A model generated the notes under the pieces. The model had not been told where the DNA came from. It was given only the letters and a program-made list of their open reading frames with translations, and made no database searches. A stretch of 64,000 bases of DNA from Nocardia albiluteola. GTDB lineage: Bacteria; Actinomycetota; Actinomycetes; Mycobacteriales; Mycobacteriaceae. How positions within the stretch are numbered: position 1 is the first letter of the stretch; each line of letters begins with the position of its first letter. Shown one piece after another: positions 34,668 to 44,653 of the stretch. Location: contig NZ_JAHKNI010000015.1 in NCBI RefSeq assembly GCF_018860155.1, positions 124,001 to 188,000 of the forward strand, in the 5' to 3' direction. The position numbers and the translations under genes were made by a program.

Positions 34668-35062
34668 CACAGCGTGAACCGGTCGTGGAGATCGTGACGG
34701 AAGCCGATGCCTGGCAGCCCGATCCGCGCTGGCGTCCGGCGGCGCGCCTGACGGTGCTGCTAGGCGAGGACGACCATTGGCAGCGCAGGCCCCGCTACCA
34801 CGAGATCGTGCGGCGTGCCCGCGACGCCGGCCTGGCGGGGGCCAGCGTGTGGCGCGGCATGGAGGGTTACGGCGTCACCTCGCGCATCCACACCACCCGG
34901 CTGCTGGACCTGGCGGAGAACCTGCCGATCATGGTGATGATCGTCGACGACGCCGAACTACTGCGCGAATTCGTCTCCGGCAACGCCGAACTGTTCGATA
35001 CGGGCACCGTGGCGCTGTCCGCGGTGCAGGTCTGGAGTTCTGGCGCCGGGAGCCGCCCGTGA
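34664..35062 (+). CDS. DUF190 family protein
   Basis: Protein of 132 aa. The core matches DUF190 (PII-like ferredoxin-fold): RLTVLLGEDDHWQRRPRYHE, IVRRARDAGLAGASVWRGMEG and IHTTRLLDLAENLPIMVMIV. Family genes often neighbour crcB fluoride channels; none is seen here. The C-terminal 15 residues diverge from the usual ending. GTG 34664 overlaps the stop of a 36-codon frame upstream. Function unknown, possibly a small-molecule sensor like PII proteins. Confidence 0.82.
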   Translation: MTQREPVVEIVTEADAWQPDPRWRPAARLTVLLGEDDHWQRRPRYHEIVRRARDAGLAGASVWRGMEGYGVTSRIHTTRLLDLAENLPIMVMIVDDAELLREFVSGNAELFDTGTVALSAVQVWSSGAGSRP

Positions 35063-35273
35063 CGGCGGACGGTGCCGAACCCGCCCCCCTGGAAATAGGG
35101 TCTCGGGCCGATCGTCCGGACGCCGGGCGGTTCGATACGGTAGTGGGTCTGGGCGCGACGGCCGGTGTACATGGCGGGGCTCACCCCGGCATCGGCGCAC
35201 GCCCGGCAGAGCGGGTGTGGCCGTGATCCTGATGACCAGCCGGGCACAGGCAACACGGAAAGGAGGCCCCAGC

Positions 35274-36911
<1,638 letters not shown>

Positions 36912-37095
36912 TCGTCACGCTCGCGGGGCTGTTCGCCGAATGTTGCGGCCCCGGTAGTCGTTCCGGTGGTGTGATGCACTGTGCGACTGCCCGAACTTCC
37001 CGGTGCCACGGATCGCCACACTTACCGGGCATTCGAGCCGGGCACTCGGGTGCGGGCCCTGCGCAGTCGGCGTGGGTGTAGGCGTCGGCTGTGGA

Positions 37096-37767
37096 TCAGT
37101 ATTCGTCGCGTTTGCGGGGCCAGCCCTCGAAGGTGGTTCCGCGGCCCAGGGGAGCGCGGTCCAGCAGTTGCCAGGTGGCGTTCAGGGTGTCGGTTCCGCG
37201 GTCGTACGTTGAATACGTGTGGTAGACAACGCCATCCGCAAAGGCAAACGAGCTCAGGGCCATCAGCTCCATCACGTCCAGCATGCCCTGGCCGGCCGGG
37301 CGGTGGGCAGACGGGGTGTACATCAGCTTGTAGAAATCCTCGTTGAATCCGTTGTCGCCCATGGATACCCAGTCGATGTCCCAGCCGAAGCGCTCCTTGT
37401 AGGCGTTCAGGGTGGCCAGCGGTGAGCGGGAGGCCAGGATGAACGTCACGTCGCGATGGGCCAGGTGGGGGACCGCGCCCACGAGGTTGTCGGTCTCGAA
37501 GGTGCAGCCGGGGCAGCCCTCGGGGGTCTTCGGGCCGTGCATGAAGTGCCGGATGATCAGCTGGGACCGGCCGTTGAACAGCTCGGCCAGGGATTTCTCA
37601 CCGGCGTTGGTCTGGAATCGGTACTCCTTGGTGACCGGCACCCACGGTAGCGCCTGTCGCTGCCGGGCCAATTCGTCGGCGCGGCGGGTCAGCTCCTTTT
37701 CCTGGGCGCGCAGGGCCTCGTATGCCTTGTGCCAGTCTTCGCGGGTGCCGATGTCATGTGTGATCAT
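37096..37767 (-). CDS. DUF899 family thioredoxin-like protein
   Basis: Protein of 223 aa with the DUF899 pattern: an N-terminal helix (LRAQEKELTRRADELARQR), then a thioredoxin-like domain with LIIRHFMHGPKTPEGCPGCT, FILASRSPLATLNAYKERFGW and a C-terminal DALNATWQLLDRAPLGR-type sequence. The CPGC pair in the strand-helix turn could be redox active. Family function is not established. ATG 37767. It is a single gene without near neighbours on its strand. Confidence 0.85.
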   Translation of the reverse strand: MITHDIGTREDWHKAYEALRAQEKELTRRADELARQRQALPWVPVTKEYRFQTNAGEKSLAELFNGRSQLIIRHFMHGPKTPEGCPGCTFETDNLVGAVPHLAHRDVTFILASRSPLATLNAYKERFGWDIDWVSMGDNGFNEDFYKLMYTPSAHRPAGQGMLDVMELMALSSFAFADGVVYHTYSTYDRGTDTLNATWQLLDRAPLGRGTTFEGWPRKRDEY

Positions 37768-38124
37768 CCTGTGATCCCTTGTTCCGCGGGCGGAGATGTT
37801 CTGGAATGGAGACCGGCCGGGTGGGGAGAACTCATCGGTCCGCCGAGTGCATTCGGGGCCGGCGGCCGCGGCGGGCGGCTCGACCTATTCCATGGTCGGT
37901 GATGTGCCGATACGGATGGGTCGTGCCGGGTGTACGGACGTCCGTGTCGTGGATGTCGCGCTCGGGCCGCGGGTCAGCGGGGCGGTGACGACGGAGGCCG
38001 AACGGCTTCGATGGCAGAGCTACGGACCGGCGGTCGCGCCGGTACGGGCCGATGCGGCGCGGGCTGATGGTTCGGTGTGGGAAGAATATGACGTGCAGAT
38101 GAGGTTGTGGTCGGGCGTGGACGG
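37768..38124. other. Intergenic region between divergent DUF899 and MFS genes
   Basis: About 360 bp. No coding sequence, RNA gene or clear operator was recognised. Confidence 0.4.
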
Positions 38125-39333
38125 ATGTTGTCGATGAGGAGCGGTAAGGCCGGGCGGCTGCCCGTCGAGATCTGGGTGCTGATCGGGGCGGCGTTCATCA
38201 TCGCCCTCGGATTCGGGCTGGTGGCCCCGGCGTTGCCGCAGTACGCGCGCAGTTTCGGGGTCGGGGTGGCCGCCGCGTCGGCGATCGTCAGCACCTTCGC
38301 GCTGATGCGGTTGTTGTTCGCGCCGGTCAGTGGGCGTCTGGTGCAGCGGCTCGGCGAACGCTCGGTGTATCTGGTGGGCCTGCTGGTGGTGGCGCTGTCG
38401 ACGGGGGCGTGTGCGCTGGCGCAGAGCTATTGGCAGCTCATCGTGCTGCGATCGCTGGGTGGCATCGGGTCGACCATGTTCACGGTGTCCTCGGTGGGAC
38501 TGGTGATCAGGTTGTCGCCCCCGGGGCAGCGCGGGCGGGTGTCCGGGCTGTGGTCGACGAGCTTTCTCATCGGCTCGCTGCTCGGGCCGCTGCTCGGCGG
38601 TGTGCTTGCGCGATTCGGGCTGCGGATGCCGTTCGTGATCTACGCGGTCGCGCTGCTGGTCGCGAGCGCGGTCGTCTACTGGAATCTGCGTGGCTCGCAG
38701 CTGACCGCGCCCGAGCGCGCCGAGGCGGTGCGCGTGATGACCCTGCGCGAGGCACTCTCGCACGGCGCCTACCGGGCTGTGCTCTGGTCCAACTTCGCCA
38801 ACGGCGCGGCCGTGTTCGGGGTGCGGATGGCGCTGGTGCCGCTCCTGGTGGTGGAGGCGTTGCATGCCTCGCCCGGCGTGGCCGGGGTAGCACTGACGAT
38901 GTTCGCGGCGGGCGACATCTCGGTGATGTTCGCCGCCGGCCGGCTCTCGGATCGGCTGGGCCGCAAGCCCTTCCTCATCGTCGGCACCCTGGTGTGCGCG
39001 GCAGGCACCACCGCGCTCGGTATGTCGCCCAGCGTGCTGTGGCTGCTGGCCCTGTCGTTCGCGGCCGGCATCGGCTCCGGCATGTTCACCCCCGCCCAGC
39101 AGGCCGTCCTGGCCGACGTGATCGGCCCCGACGCGCGCGGCGGCCCGGTGCTTGCCGGCTTCCAGATGGCGGCCGACCTGGGCACGGTCCTGGGCCCGGT
39201 GGTGGTCGGCGCGATCGCCCAGCGGGTGTCGTTCGGCTTCGCCCTCGGGGTGACCGGGGCGCTGCTGGTGCTGGCGGCGGGGGGCTGGGCGGTGGCGCCG
39301 GAGACGTTACGGCGGCGGGCGGTCGCCGCGTAG
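38125..39333 (+). CDS. MFS transporter (drug-efflux or sugar type)
   Basis: Twelve-helix carrier of about 402 aa. Motif A-like sequence is seen twice, GRLVQRLGERSVYL after helix 2 and GRLSDRLGRKPFLI after helix 8. LRSLGGIGSTMFT in helix 4 and LWSTSFLIGSLLGPLLGG in helix 5 place it near DHA1-type exporters. Possible starts are GTG 38107, ATG 38125 and ATG 38134; 38125 was chosen as a compromise because none has a strong ribosome-binding site. Substrate unknown and no regulator is adjacent. Confidence 0.88.
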   Translation: MLSMRSGKAGRLPVEIWVLIGAAFIIALGFGLVAPALPQYARSFGVGVAAASAIVSTFALMRLLFAPVSGRLVQRLGERSVYLVGLLVVALSTGACALAQSYWQLIVLRSLGGIGSTMFTVSSVGLVIRLSPPGQRGRVSGLWSTSFLIGSLLGPLLGGVLARFGLRMPFVIYAVALLVASAVVYWNLRGSQLTAPERAEAVRVMTLREALSHGAYRAVLWSNFANGAAVFGVRMALVPLLVVEALHASPGVAGVALTMFAAGDISVMFAAGRLSDRLGRKPFLIVGTLVCAAGTTALGMSPSVLWLLALSFAAGIGSGMFTPAQQAVLADVIGPDARGGPVLAGFQMAADLGTVLGPVVVGAIAQRVSFGFALGVTGALLVLAAGGWAVAPETLRRRAVAA

Positions 39334-39671
39334 GTGTCGGGGCAGGTATAACCCGTGTTGATCGGTCCCGGGGTACATGTTGTCGGGCGCCCGCGCTGTC
39401 ACCCGTGAGCGCCCGCGATCGACCAGGACCGGCTCGCGATGTCGTTTGCGCAACGGTTCGACCCGGCCCGTAGCTACGGCTGGGGGTGCAGCACCTGCTG
39501 TGCCAACGTGCAACGGCCGGAACGGTTCATGGGCGTCTCTCGGTAATCGCCAGCGTGACATGATAATTCGCGGTCGTGCTGCCTTCGCGCCGCGCCCGTT
39601 GCCGGAGGTGTGTTGTAGACTCCCGGCAACGAGACCGGGGCCGGATCCGGCGCCATCCATGGGGGAGAGTC
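39334..39671. other. Upstream region of the macro-KAP locus
   Basis: About 340 bp without a recognisable gene, GC content falling toward 39550-39720. It should contain the promoter for the small ORF and KAP gene; I could not assign -35/-10 boxes with confidence. Confidence 0.4.
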
Positions 39672-39728
39672 ATGCAACGTATCCGAGTTCGATCGATTCT
39701 CTGTGCTAGCTGTTGCGCCGGTGCGTGA
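39672..39728 (+). CDS. 18-codon Cys-containing leader ORF
   Basis: ATG at 39672 has a strong ribosome-binding site (GGGGGAGAG). The peptide is MQRIRVRSILCASCCAGA, with three Cys in its last eight residues. It stops at 39728, 6 nt before the KAP NTPase start, which itself lacks a ribosome-binding site. The NTPase is therefore probably translated by coupling to this frame. Cys-rich leader peptides are known to sense cysteine supply upstream of sulfur genes in actinobacteria; whether that applies here is untested. Confidence 0.5.
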   Translation: MQRIRVRSILCASCCAGA

Positions 39729-39734
39729 TTCGCG

Positions 39735-42536
39735 ATGACGATGTCGGACTCCGCCTCGACGACCAAGCTCGGCACACTCGACGGCATCGGCTACTCGCTG
39801 GCGCAGACGAACCGGCCGTGGACGCTGGACGTCGATGCGATGGTGGTGTCGGTGGGGTCGAGCCTGGGTCAGCTCGGCGAGGCGCTGCGGGCCGAACTCT
39901 ACGACAGGGCGTGGGACGCGGTCGATTTCGAAACCATCACCCCGCGACGGCCGCTCGTACTGGCGTTGCCCACCGCCGACCGACCGGATGTGGTTCTCGC
40001 CCATGCGATCCTGGTCGCGCCCCAGGAATACAACGACGGCCACCCCGAGACCACGGACCTGTCGCTGCTCAGCGCCACCCGCAGCGCACTCGACGCGGCC
40101 GTGGCAATCGGCGCGCGCCGGATCGCGATACCCCTCCTCGCCGCCGGTGCGTTGACCGAACCGGCCCGGAGGGTGGCCCGCATCCTCGTCCCCGCCGCCA
40201 TCCAGACGATGCGGCAGCACTCCTCGCTCGTCGTGGAAGAGCTGGTCTTCCTGTGCCGGGACGACACGACCGCCGAGGTCATCACGAAAGAATATGCCCG
40301 GACGGCCGCCGCTCCGTCCTCGTCGTTCGATCCCGAACTGGCGGGCGGCATCTCGCGAGATCTCGTCGATACGAACGAGGGCATACCGCTGGCACAGGAT
40401 CGGCTCGATGTCGCGCCGTATGTGGGGATGCTCGCGACCGTGATCGCGGACCGGAGCACACCGCTGCCCCTGTCGGTCGGGCTGTTCGGCGAATGGGGTT
40501 CGGGCAAAAGCTATTTCATGGCGATGCTACGTGATCAGATTCAGATGCTGGCCGAGTCCGGAGATTCGCGATACTGCCACGAGGTCGTGCACATCGGTTT
40601 CAATGCCTGGCATTACGCGGACAGTAATCTGTGGGCCAGCCTCGGCGACGAGATCTTCCGTCAGCTCGCCGGTGCCGAGGCGGAATCGCGCCCGCGCGCC
40701 GAACTGATTCGGGCCGATATGGCCGAGCGCCTCCATCAGTACCACCAGCTCGAGAGTCGCAAGAACCACGCTCGCGACACCGCAGCCCGCTTACAGACCG
40801 AGGTGGACCAGGCCGTCGCGGACCGGGTAACCTCGGCGAAGAACCTGCTTGCGGCAGTGTGTAATTCGCCGACCTATCGCGACACGATCTCGAGTATGTG
40901 GCGCACGCTCGGGATCGACGACGCCACGAAGCAGGCCGAACTGCTTGCCGACCAACTGCAGGGTAGCGCGAGCGAGGCGGCGACACTCACTCGGGCGGCG
41001 ACGACCAAGATCGGCCGGCTTTCGCTGGCGGCGGCCGTCGCGGTGCTCGGGCTCGGCGTTTTGGTCCCGGTGCTGGTGGCCGGGATCAAGGACCACGCCG
41101 CGTTGGGTGTCGGGCTCTCGGCCACCGTCACCGGTCTCGGCGGCCTGACCTATCTGCTGGCCCGAATGCGTGCCGGCCTGCAGCGGCTGCGCACGGTCGG
41201 GGAGGAGCTGCGCGGCGAGCTGACCAAGGCGGCGGAGAACTCGGTCGACCGCGAGTTGGCCGACAAGCTGCGGAGCCTGCGTGCGGCCGAGGCCGATGAG
41301 CGGGTCGCGCAGGCGCAACTCGATGATGTCATCGCCCATGTCGGTGAGCTCGGCCGCGAACTCGCTGAGCTGGAACCGGGGCGGCGGCTGTACTCCTTCC
41401 TGGCCGCGCGGGCCCAGGGGGACTCGTACACCGGACAGCTCGGCCTCATCTCCACCATTCGCAAGGACCTGCAGCAGCTGGTCGGCCTCATGGCCGAGTG
41501 GCGCGCCGATCCCGATCCGGATTCGTCCCGGAGGCCGATCGATCGGATCGTGCTCTATATCGACGATCTCGATCGGTGCTCGCCGGACCAGATCGTCGAT
41601 GTGCTGCAGGCGGTGCATCTGCTGCTGGCCTTCGATCTGTTCGTCGTTGTCGTCGGGGTCGACCCGGGCTGGCTGCTGCGATCGCTGCGCGGCCGGTATG
41701 CGGAACTGCTCCGCGATGGTGACATCGATGCCGACGGCGGCCAGTGGCGGACGCCGCAGGACTACATTCAGAAGATCCTCAACATTCCCCTGGTGCTACC
41801 GCGGATGGACAGCACCGGTCTCGCCAACCTCCTGCAGGGGCTCGCCGAACCAGCCGGGTCGGCCGCCGATTCCTCAGCCCCGCAAGGTCTTTCGCTGCCG
41901 CCGATATCGCCGGTCCCGCCCGCGGAATCGGCCGACCGAGCGGCCGGCGTGATCCTGATCGAAGCGGGTTCCCAGGTCGACGACATCGAGCGTCCGGTCG
42001 AGCCCGAAACCGAGCGCGCCCTTGCCCTCACCAAACCCGAATTGGCTCTGCTCGGCGCGTTGGACTGTTTCATCGAGACGCCGCGTGATGCCAAGCGCCT
42101 TCTCAACCTGTACCGCATGGTGCGAGCCACGCGCTCGCTGTCTCCGGTCTCCCGTTTTCTCGGACTCGACGGCCGGCCAGGCGAGTTCGAGGCCGTGGTG
42201 ATCATTCTCGCCCTGTCGACCGCCCGTTCGGGTCTGGCCGGCGCGATACTGGACGCCCCACCGAATCCGCACTCGCCCGCCGCTGGCGGACTGGCCCATC
42301 GGGTGCCGAGCACCGACTGGAGCATATTCGTTGCGGATGTCGCCCCGCTGCGCTCGGAGAGCGGATGGGCGAATCAGATCGTCGGACCGATACCGGATGC
42401 TCAAGTGCCGCAGTGGAATAGGCTTCATCTCGGCCTGAGTCGGGTGTCCCGGATGACCACGTTCCCGGATCTGTCGGATCTGCTGATCTGGTTGCCGAAA
42501 TTGCGGCGCTTCTCCTATACATTGAACTCCTATTGA
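39735..42536 (+). CDS. Macro-like domain fused to membrane KAP P-loop NTPase
   Basis: Protein of 933 aa. Residues about 30-190 look like a macro (ADP-ribose-binding-type) domain: AMVVSVGSSLGQLGEALRAEL, then ALDAAVAIGARRIAIPLLAAG, where the usual G-x-G loop reads AAG (shown by pieces VVSVGSSLG and RRIAIPLLAAG). From about 230 a KAP NTPase follows: Walker A FGEWGSGKSYF at 250-260, AWHYADSNLWASL, Walker B IVLYIDDLDRCSPDQIVDVL at 605-625, and the C-terminal PRDAKRLLNLYRMV. Two transmembrane helices (about 430-475) split the NTPase and are flanked by coiled-coil-like segments. KAP NTPases are membrane-attached and include the phage-exclusion protein PifA, so a defence role is plausible but unproven. 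ATG 39735 or 39741. Confidence 0.8.
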   Translation: MTMSDSASTTKLGTLDGIGYSLAQTNRPWTLDVDAMVVSVGSSLGQLGEALRAELYDRAWDAVDFETITPRRPLVLALPTADRPDVVLAHAILVAPQEYNDGHPETTDLSLLSATRSALDAAVAIGARRIAIPLLAAGALTEPARRVARILVPAAIQTMRQHSSLVVEELVFLCRDDTTAEVITKEYARTAAAPSSSFDPELAGGISRDLVDTNEGIPLAQDRLDVAPYVGMLATVIADRSTPLPLSVGLFGEWGSGKSYFMAMLRDQIQMLAESGDSRYCHEVVHIGFNAWHYADSNLWASLGDEIFRQLAGAEAESRPRAELIRADMAERLHQYHQLESRKNHARDTAARLQTEVDQAVADRVTSAKNLLAAVCNSPTYRDTISSMWRTLGIDDATKQAELLADQLQGSASEAATLTRAATTKIGRLSLAAAVAVLGLGVLVPVLVAGIKDHAALGVGLSATVTGLGGLTYLLARMRAGLQRLRTVGEELRGELTKAAENSVDRELADKLRSLRAAEADERVAQAQLDDVIAHVGELGRELAELEPGRRLYSFLAARAQGDSYTGQLGLISTIRKDLQQLVGLMAEWRADPDPDSSRRPIDRIVLYIDDLDRCSPDQIVDVLQAVHLLLAFDLFVVVVGVDPGWLLRSLRGRYAELLRDGDIDADGGQWRTPQDYIQKILNIPLVLPRMDSTGLANLLQGLAEPAGSAADSSAPQGLSLPPISPVPPAESADRAAGVILIEAGSQVDDIERPVEPETERALALTKPELALLGALDCFIETPRDAKRLLNLYRMVRATRSLSPVSRFLGLDGRPGEFEAVVIILALSTARSGLAGAILDAPPNPHSPAAGGLAHRVPSTDWSIFVADVAPLRSESGWANQIVGPIPDAQVPQWNRLHLGLSRVSRMTTFPDLSDLLIWLPKLRRFSYTLNSY

Positions 42537-42586
42537 AATACCGTCCCGATTTGCTTCTGTGACAACGGATTTCCACTATGGCGTAG

Positions 42587-42886
42587 CTAATTGCCGTGCG
42601 CGGCCACCGGCACCGCGCAGGCTGATATGGGCGCTCGCCCGTCTTCTTCGCAGCTGACACTGCCGTAGTTTCTGCAGGCCTGCCACACTCCGACCACGGG
42701 CGTCGGTGCGATGGTCCCGCAGAACCTTCCAGAACCGCTGTTGGACGGGGTCTGCTTCGCCGTCGCCGGGGCGGTGCTCGGTTTGGCGACGATCAGTGCC
42801 GCGAGCGGCAGCGTGATCCCGATTCCCTGATTCCTACGTCGGATGCCGAGCGAGTCCGGCGGGCACGGCGGGTTCCCGTGGCCCAT
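42587..42886 (-). CDS. Possible small secreted Cys-containing protein
   Basis: A 99-codon frame. Residues about 15-40 are RRR followed by a hydrophobic stretch (GITLPLAALIVA), like a signal peptide. The remainder has four Cys in a short polar domain (RFCGTIAPTPV, WQACRNYGSVSC, ISACAVP). No ribosome-binding site precedes ATG 42886, and the first 15 codons look non-coding. Could be a real exported peptide gene between the KAP and DsbA-like genes, or chance. Confidence 0.3.
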   Translation of the reverse strand: MGHGNPPCPPDSLGIRRRNQGIGITLPLAALIVAKPSTAPATAKQTPSNSGSGRFCGTIAPTPVVGVWQACRNYGSVSCEEDGRAPISACAVPVAAHGN

Positions 42887-42909
42887 CGGGCTTTGGCAGA
42901 GTGTTGGCC

Positions 42910-43650
42910 GTGAACTCCTCCGGATCGAAGTATCAGCCGCGACCGATGTCCAGCCGCACCACCTTCCTACTGGGTGGGGTTGCGCTAGTGGTGATCGTGC
43001 TGGTGGTGGTGTATCTGGTGCACTCGAACAGCGGTGGTGCGCTGAAGGTCCAGGAAGACGGGTATGGTGCCGCGCACGATCCGGCCGTGAGTGCGCTGCT
43101 GGATTCCGACGGCGCGATCGTGCTCGGAAAGCCGAACGCGGCCAAGACGATCGATGTGTACGAGGATCCGATGTGCCCGGCGTGCGGATCGCTCGAACAC
43201 TATTACGGGCAGCAGATTTCCAAGGAGGTCGACGCCGGCAAGCTGGCGGTGCGGTACCGGATGGTGAACTTCCTGGACCCGAAGTCGGGCACCAAGGACT
43301 ACTCCACCCGCGCCATCGCCGCCATCGACTGCGTCGCCGCCGACGGTGAGGGCCCGGCGTTCTCGAAGTTCCACCTGGCGCTGTTCACCACCAAGCAGCC
43401 CAGCGAGGAGAACGGCGGCAGCCTCAGCAACGACGAGCTGGCCGCGATCGCCAAGGATGCCGGTGCATCCGCCGACGTGCAGCAGTGCATCGCGAAGGGG
43501 GATCGGGTCGACGAGGCCCGCGATCACGCGCAGGCCGCGCTGGCCGGGCTGAAGAAGGCCGTCGGCCAGGTGGAGACGCCGACCGTGCTCGACGGGGGCA
43601 AGAACGTGGACGTGAGCGATCAGAACTGGGTAACCAAGCTCGCGGGGTAG
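42910..43650 (+). CDS. Membrane-anchored DsbA/thioredoxin-fold protein
   Basis: Protein of about 246 aa with a short basic N-terminus, one transmembrane anchor (TTFLLGGVALVVIVLVVVYL) and an extracytoplasmic DsbA-like domain. The active-site motif is CPAC in YEDPMCPACGSLE. A helical insert with Cys (AAIDCVAADG and VQQCIAKGD) and the cis-Pro strand VETPTVLDGG follow. It should oxidise or isomerise disulfides in exported proteins, as DsbA-like proteins of mycobacteria do. GTG 42910 chosen; GTG 42901 is equally possible. Confidence 0.88.
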   Translation: MNSSGSKYQPRPMSSRTTFLLGGVALVVIVLVVVYLVHSNSGGALKVQEDGYGAAHDPAVSALLDSDGAIVLGKPNAAKTIDVYEDPMCPACGSLEHYYGQQISKEVDAGKLAVRYRMVNFLDPKSGTKDYSTRAIAAIDCVAADGEGPAFSKFHLALFTTKQPSEENGGSLSNDELAAIAKDAGASADVQQCIAKGDRVDEARDHAQAALAGLKKAVGQVETPTVLDGGKNVDVSDQNWVTKLAG

Positions 43651-44140
43651 GCGTACCTTCATTCGCTCCGGCCGTGTGCGGTCTGTGAATGGTTTCGCTG
43701 GCAGCGCTTGCTGGCGTAACCTCCGCATTTGCTCCGGCCGTGCGCGGTTCGCGCACGGCTTCGCCGACAGCGCCCAGCATGCGTACCTCTGCAATGCGCT
43801 GCGGCTGTGCGCCGTCTGCGGGCGGCTTCGCCAGTAGCGCTCATGCGGCGTAGCTATGCATGCGCTCCGGCCGTCCGTGGTCTGCGGCGGCTTCGCCGGT
43901 AGCGCCTGCTGGCGTACCTCCGCATTCGCTGCGGCCGTGCGCGGTTCGTGCACGGCTTCGTCGGCAGCGCCCAGCATGCGTACCTCTGCTTACGCTCCGG
44001 CTGTGCGTGGTCGGTGGGCGGCTTCGCCAGTAGCGCTCATGCGGCGTAGCTCTGCATGCGCTCCGGCCGTGCGCGGTCGACGGACAGCTCCGCTGACAGC
44101 GCCTATCCGGCGTGCCTCTGCATTCGCACGATAGCGCGAA
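43651..44140. repeat. 66-bp tandem repeat array, seven units plus a partial
   Basis: Unit starts at 43651, 43714, 43781, 43848, 43912, 43978 and 44044 (lengths 63-67 bp), with a fading eighth at 44110. Consensus starts GCGTACCTCTGCATTCGCTC and continues CGGCCGTGCGCGGT, then GGCTTCGCCGGTAGCGC. Units alternate in three types: 43714 and 43912 are near twins, 43781 and 43978 are near twins, 43848 and 44044 are similar. This gives a C-A-B-C-A-B-C pattern with a super-repeat of about 198 bp. No convincing gene is encoded; open frames through it are a by-product of the 22-codon period. Confidence 0.85.
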
Positions 44141-44286
44141 GTATGCAGCGGCCTCACCGGCCGCGCCCATGCGGGGCTGGTCGCCCGGACGGCATCCCCA
44201 GCTGTCCGGGCGACGGTCCGCGGGCATCCATGGCCGCGATGCTTTACGTCGCGGCCGCATATCGCGGGCGCGGTCTCTTTGTCCCC

Positions 44287-44640
44287 TCAGGGTTCCTCGT
44301 CGATCAGTGCCTCGTAGATGCGGTTGCGCGCATCGGCGATCGCGTTGATGGTCTCGCGCAGCTGCCCGGCCATGGCCGCGTACTCGAATCCCGGTGGGGT
44401 CCGGTCGAGTTCGACCTCGAGCCGCCGATGGAGCCTTTCGAGGGCCGCGATGCGGTCGCGTTCGACGGTGACGTCGATGACGGTCGGTGCGGGCGGACGG
44501 TCGGCGTGCTCCATTGTGCTCGGTGCCCTCGTGATCCGGATCTCGTTCTGCCGGAACGACAGTGGCTGGGTCGGCTCGGGGTGACGGGCATAGAGGCGAG
44601 GGCCGGGCGTGCGGTCGATATCCGGTTGCAGCAGAACCAT
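44287..44640 (-). CDS. Small coiled-coil protein coupled to the 13E12 HNH gene
   Basis: Protein of 117 aa. The N-terminal half is polar (FRQNEIRITRAPS). The C-terminal half is a likely helical hairpin (VERDRIAALERLHRRLEVEL and AGQLRETINAIADARNRIYE). No known domain recognised. ATG 44640 has GAGGGG, only 13 nt after the stop of the upstream HNH gene, so the two form an operon and the small protein would be SOS-induced with it. Its role is unknown; a partner or control protein of the 13E12 protein is a guess. Confidence 0.6.
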   Translation of the reverse strand: MVLLQPDIDRTPGPRLYARHPEPTQPLSFRQNEIRITRAPSTMEHADRPPAPTVIDVTVERDRIAALERLHRRLEVELDRTPPGFEYAAMAGQLRETINAIADARNRIYEALIDEEP

Positions 44641-44653
44641 GAATGAATTCCCC

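Noticed and set aside
42985..43977. Long minus-strand reading frame through the dsbA-like gene and tandem repeats
   Set aside because: It is antisense to a well-supported gene and its repeats come from the 66-bp (22-codon) period of non-coding DNA; composition is Arg/Ala-rich as in typical shadow frames.
43651..44140. CRISPR array
   Set aside because: Repeats are contiguous, 63-67 bp, degenerate and without unique spacers, and there are no cas genes.
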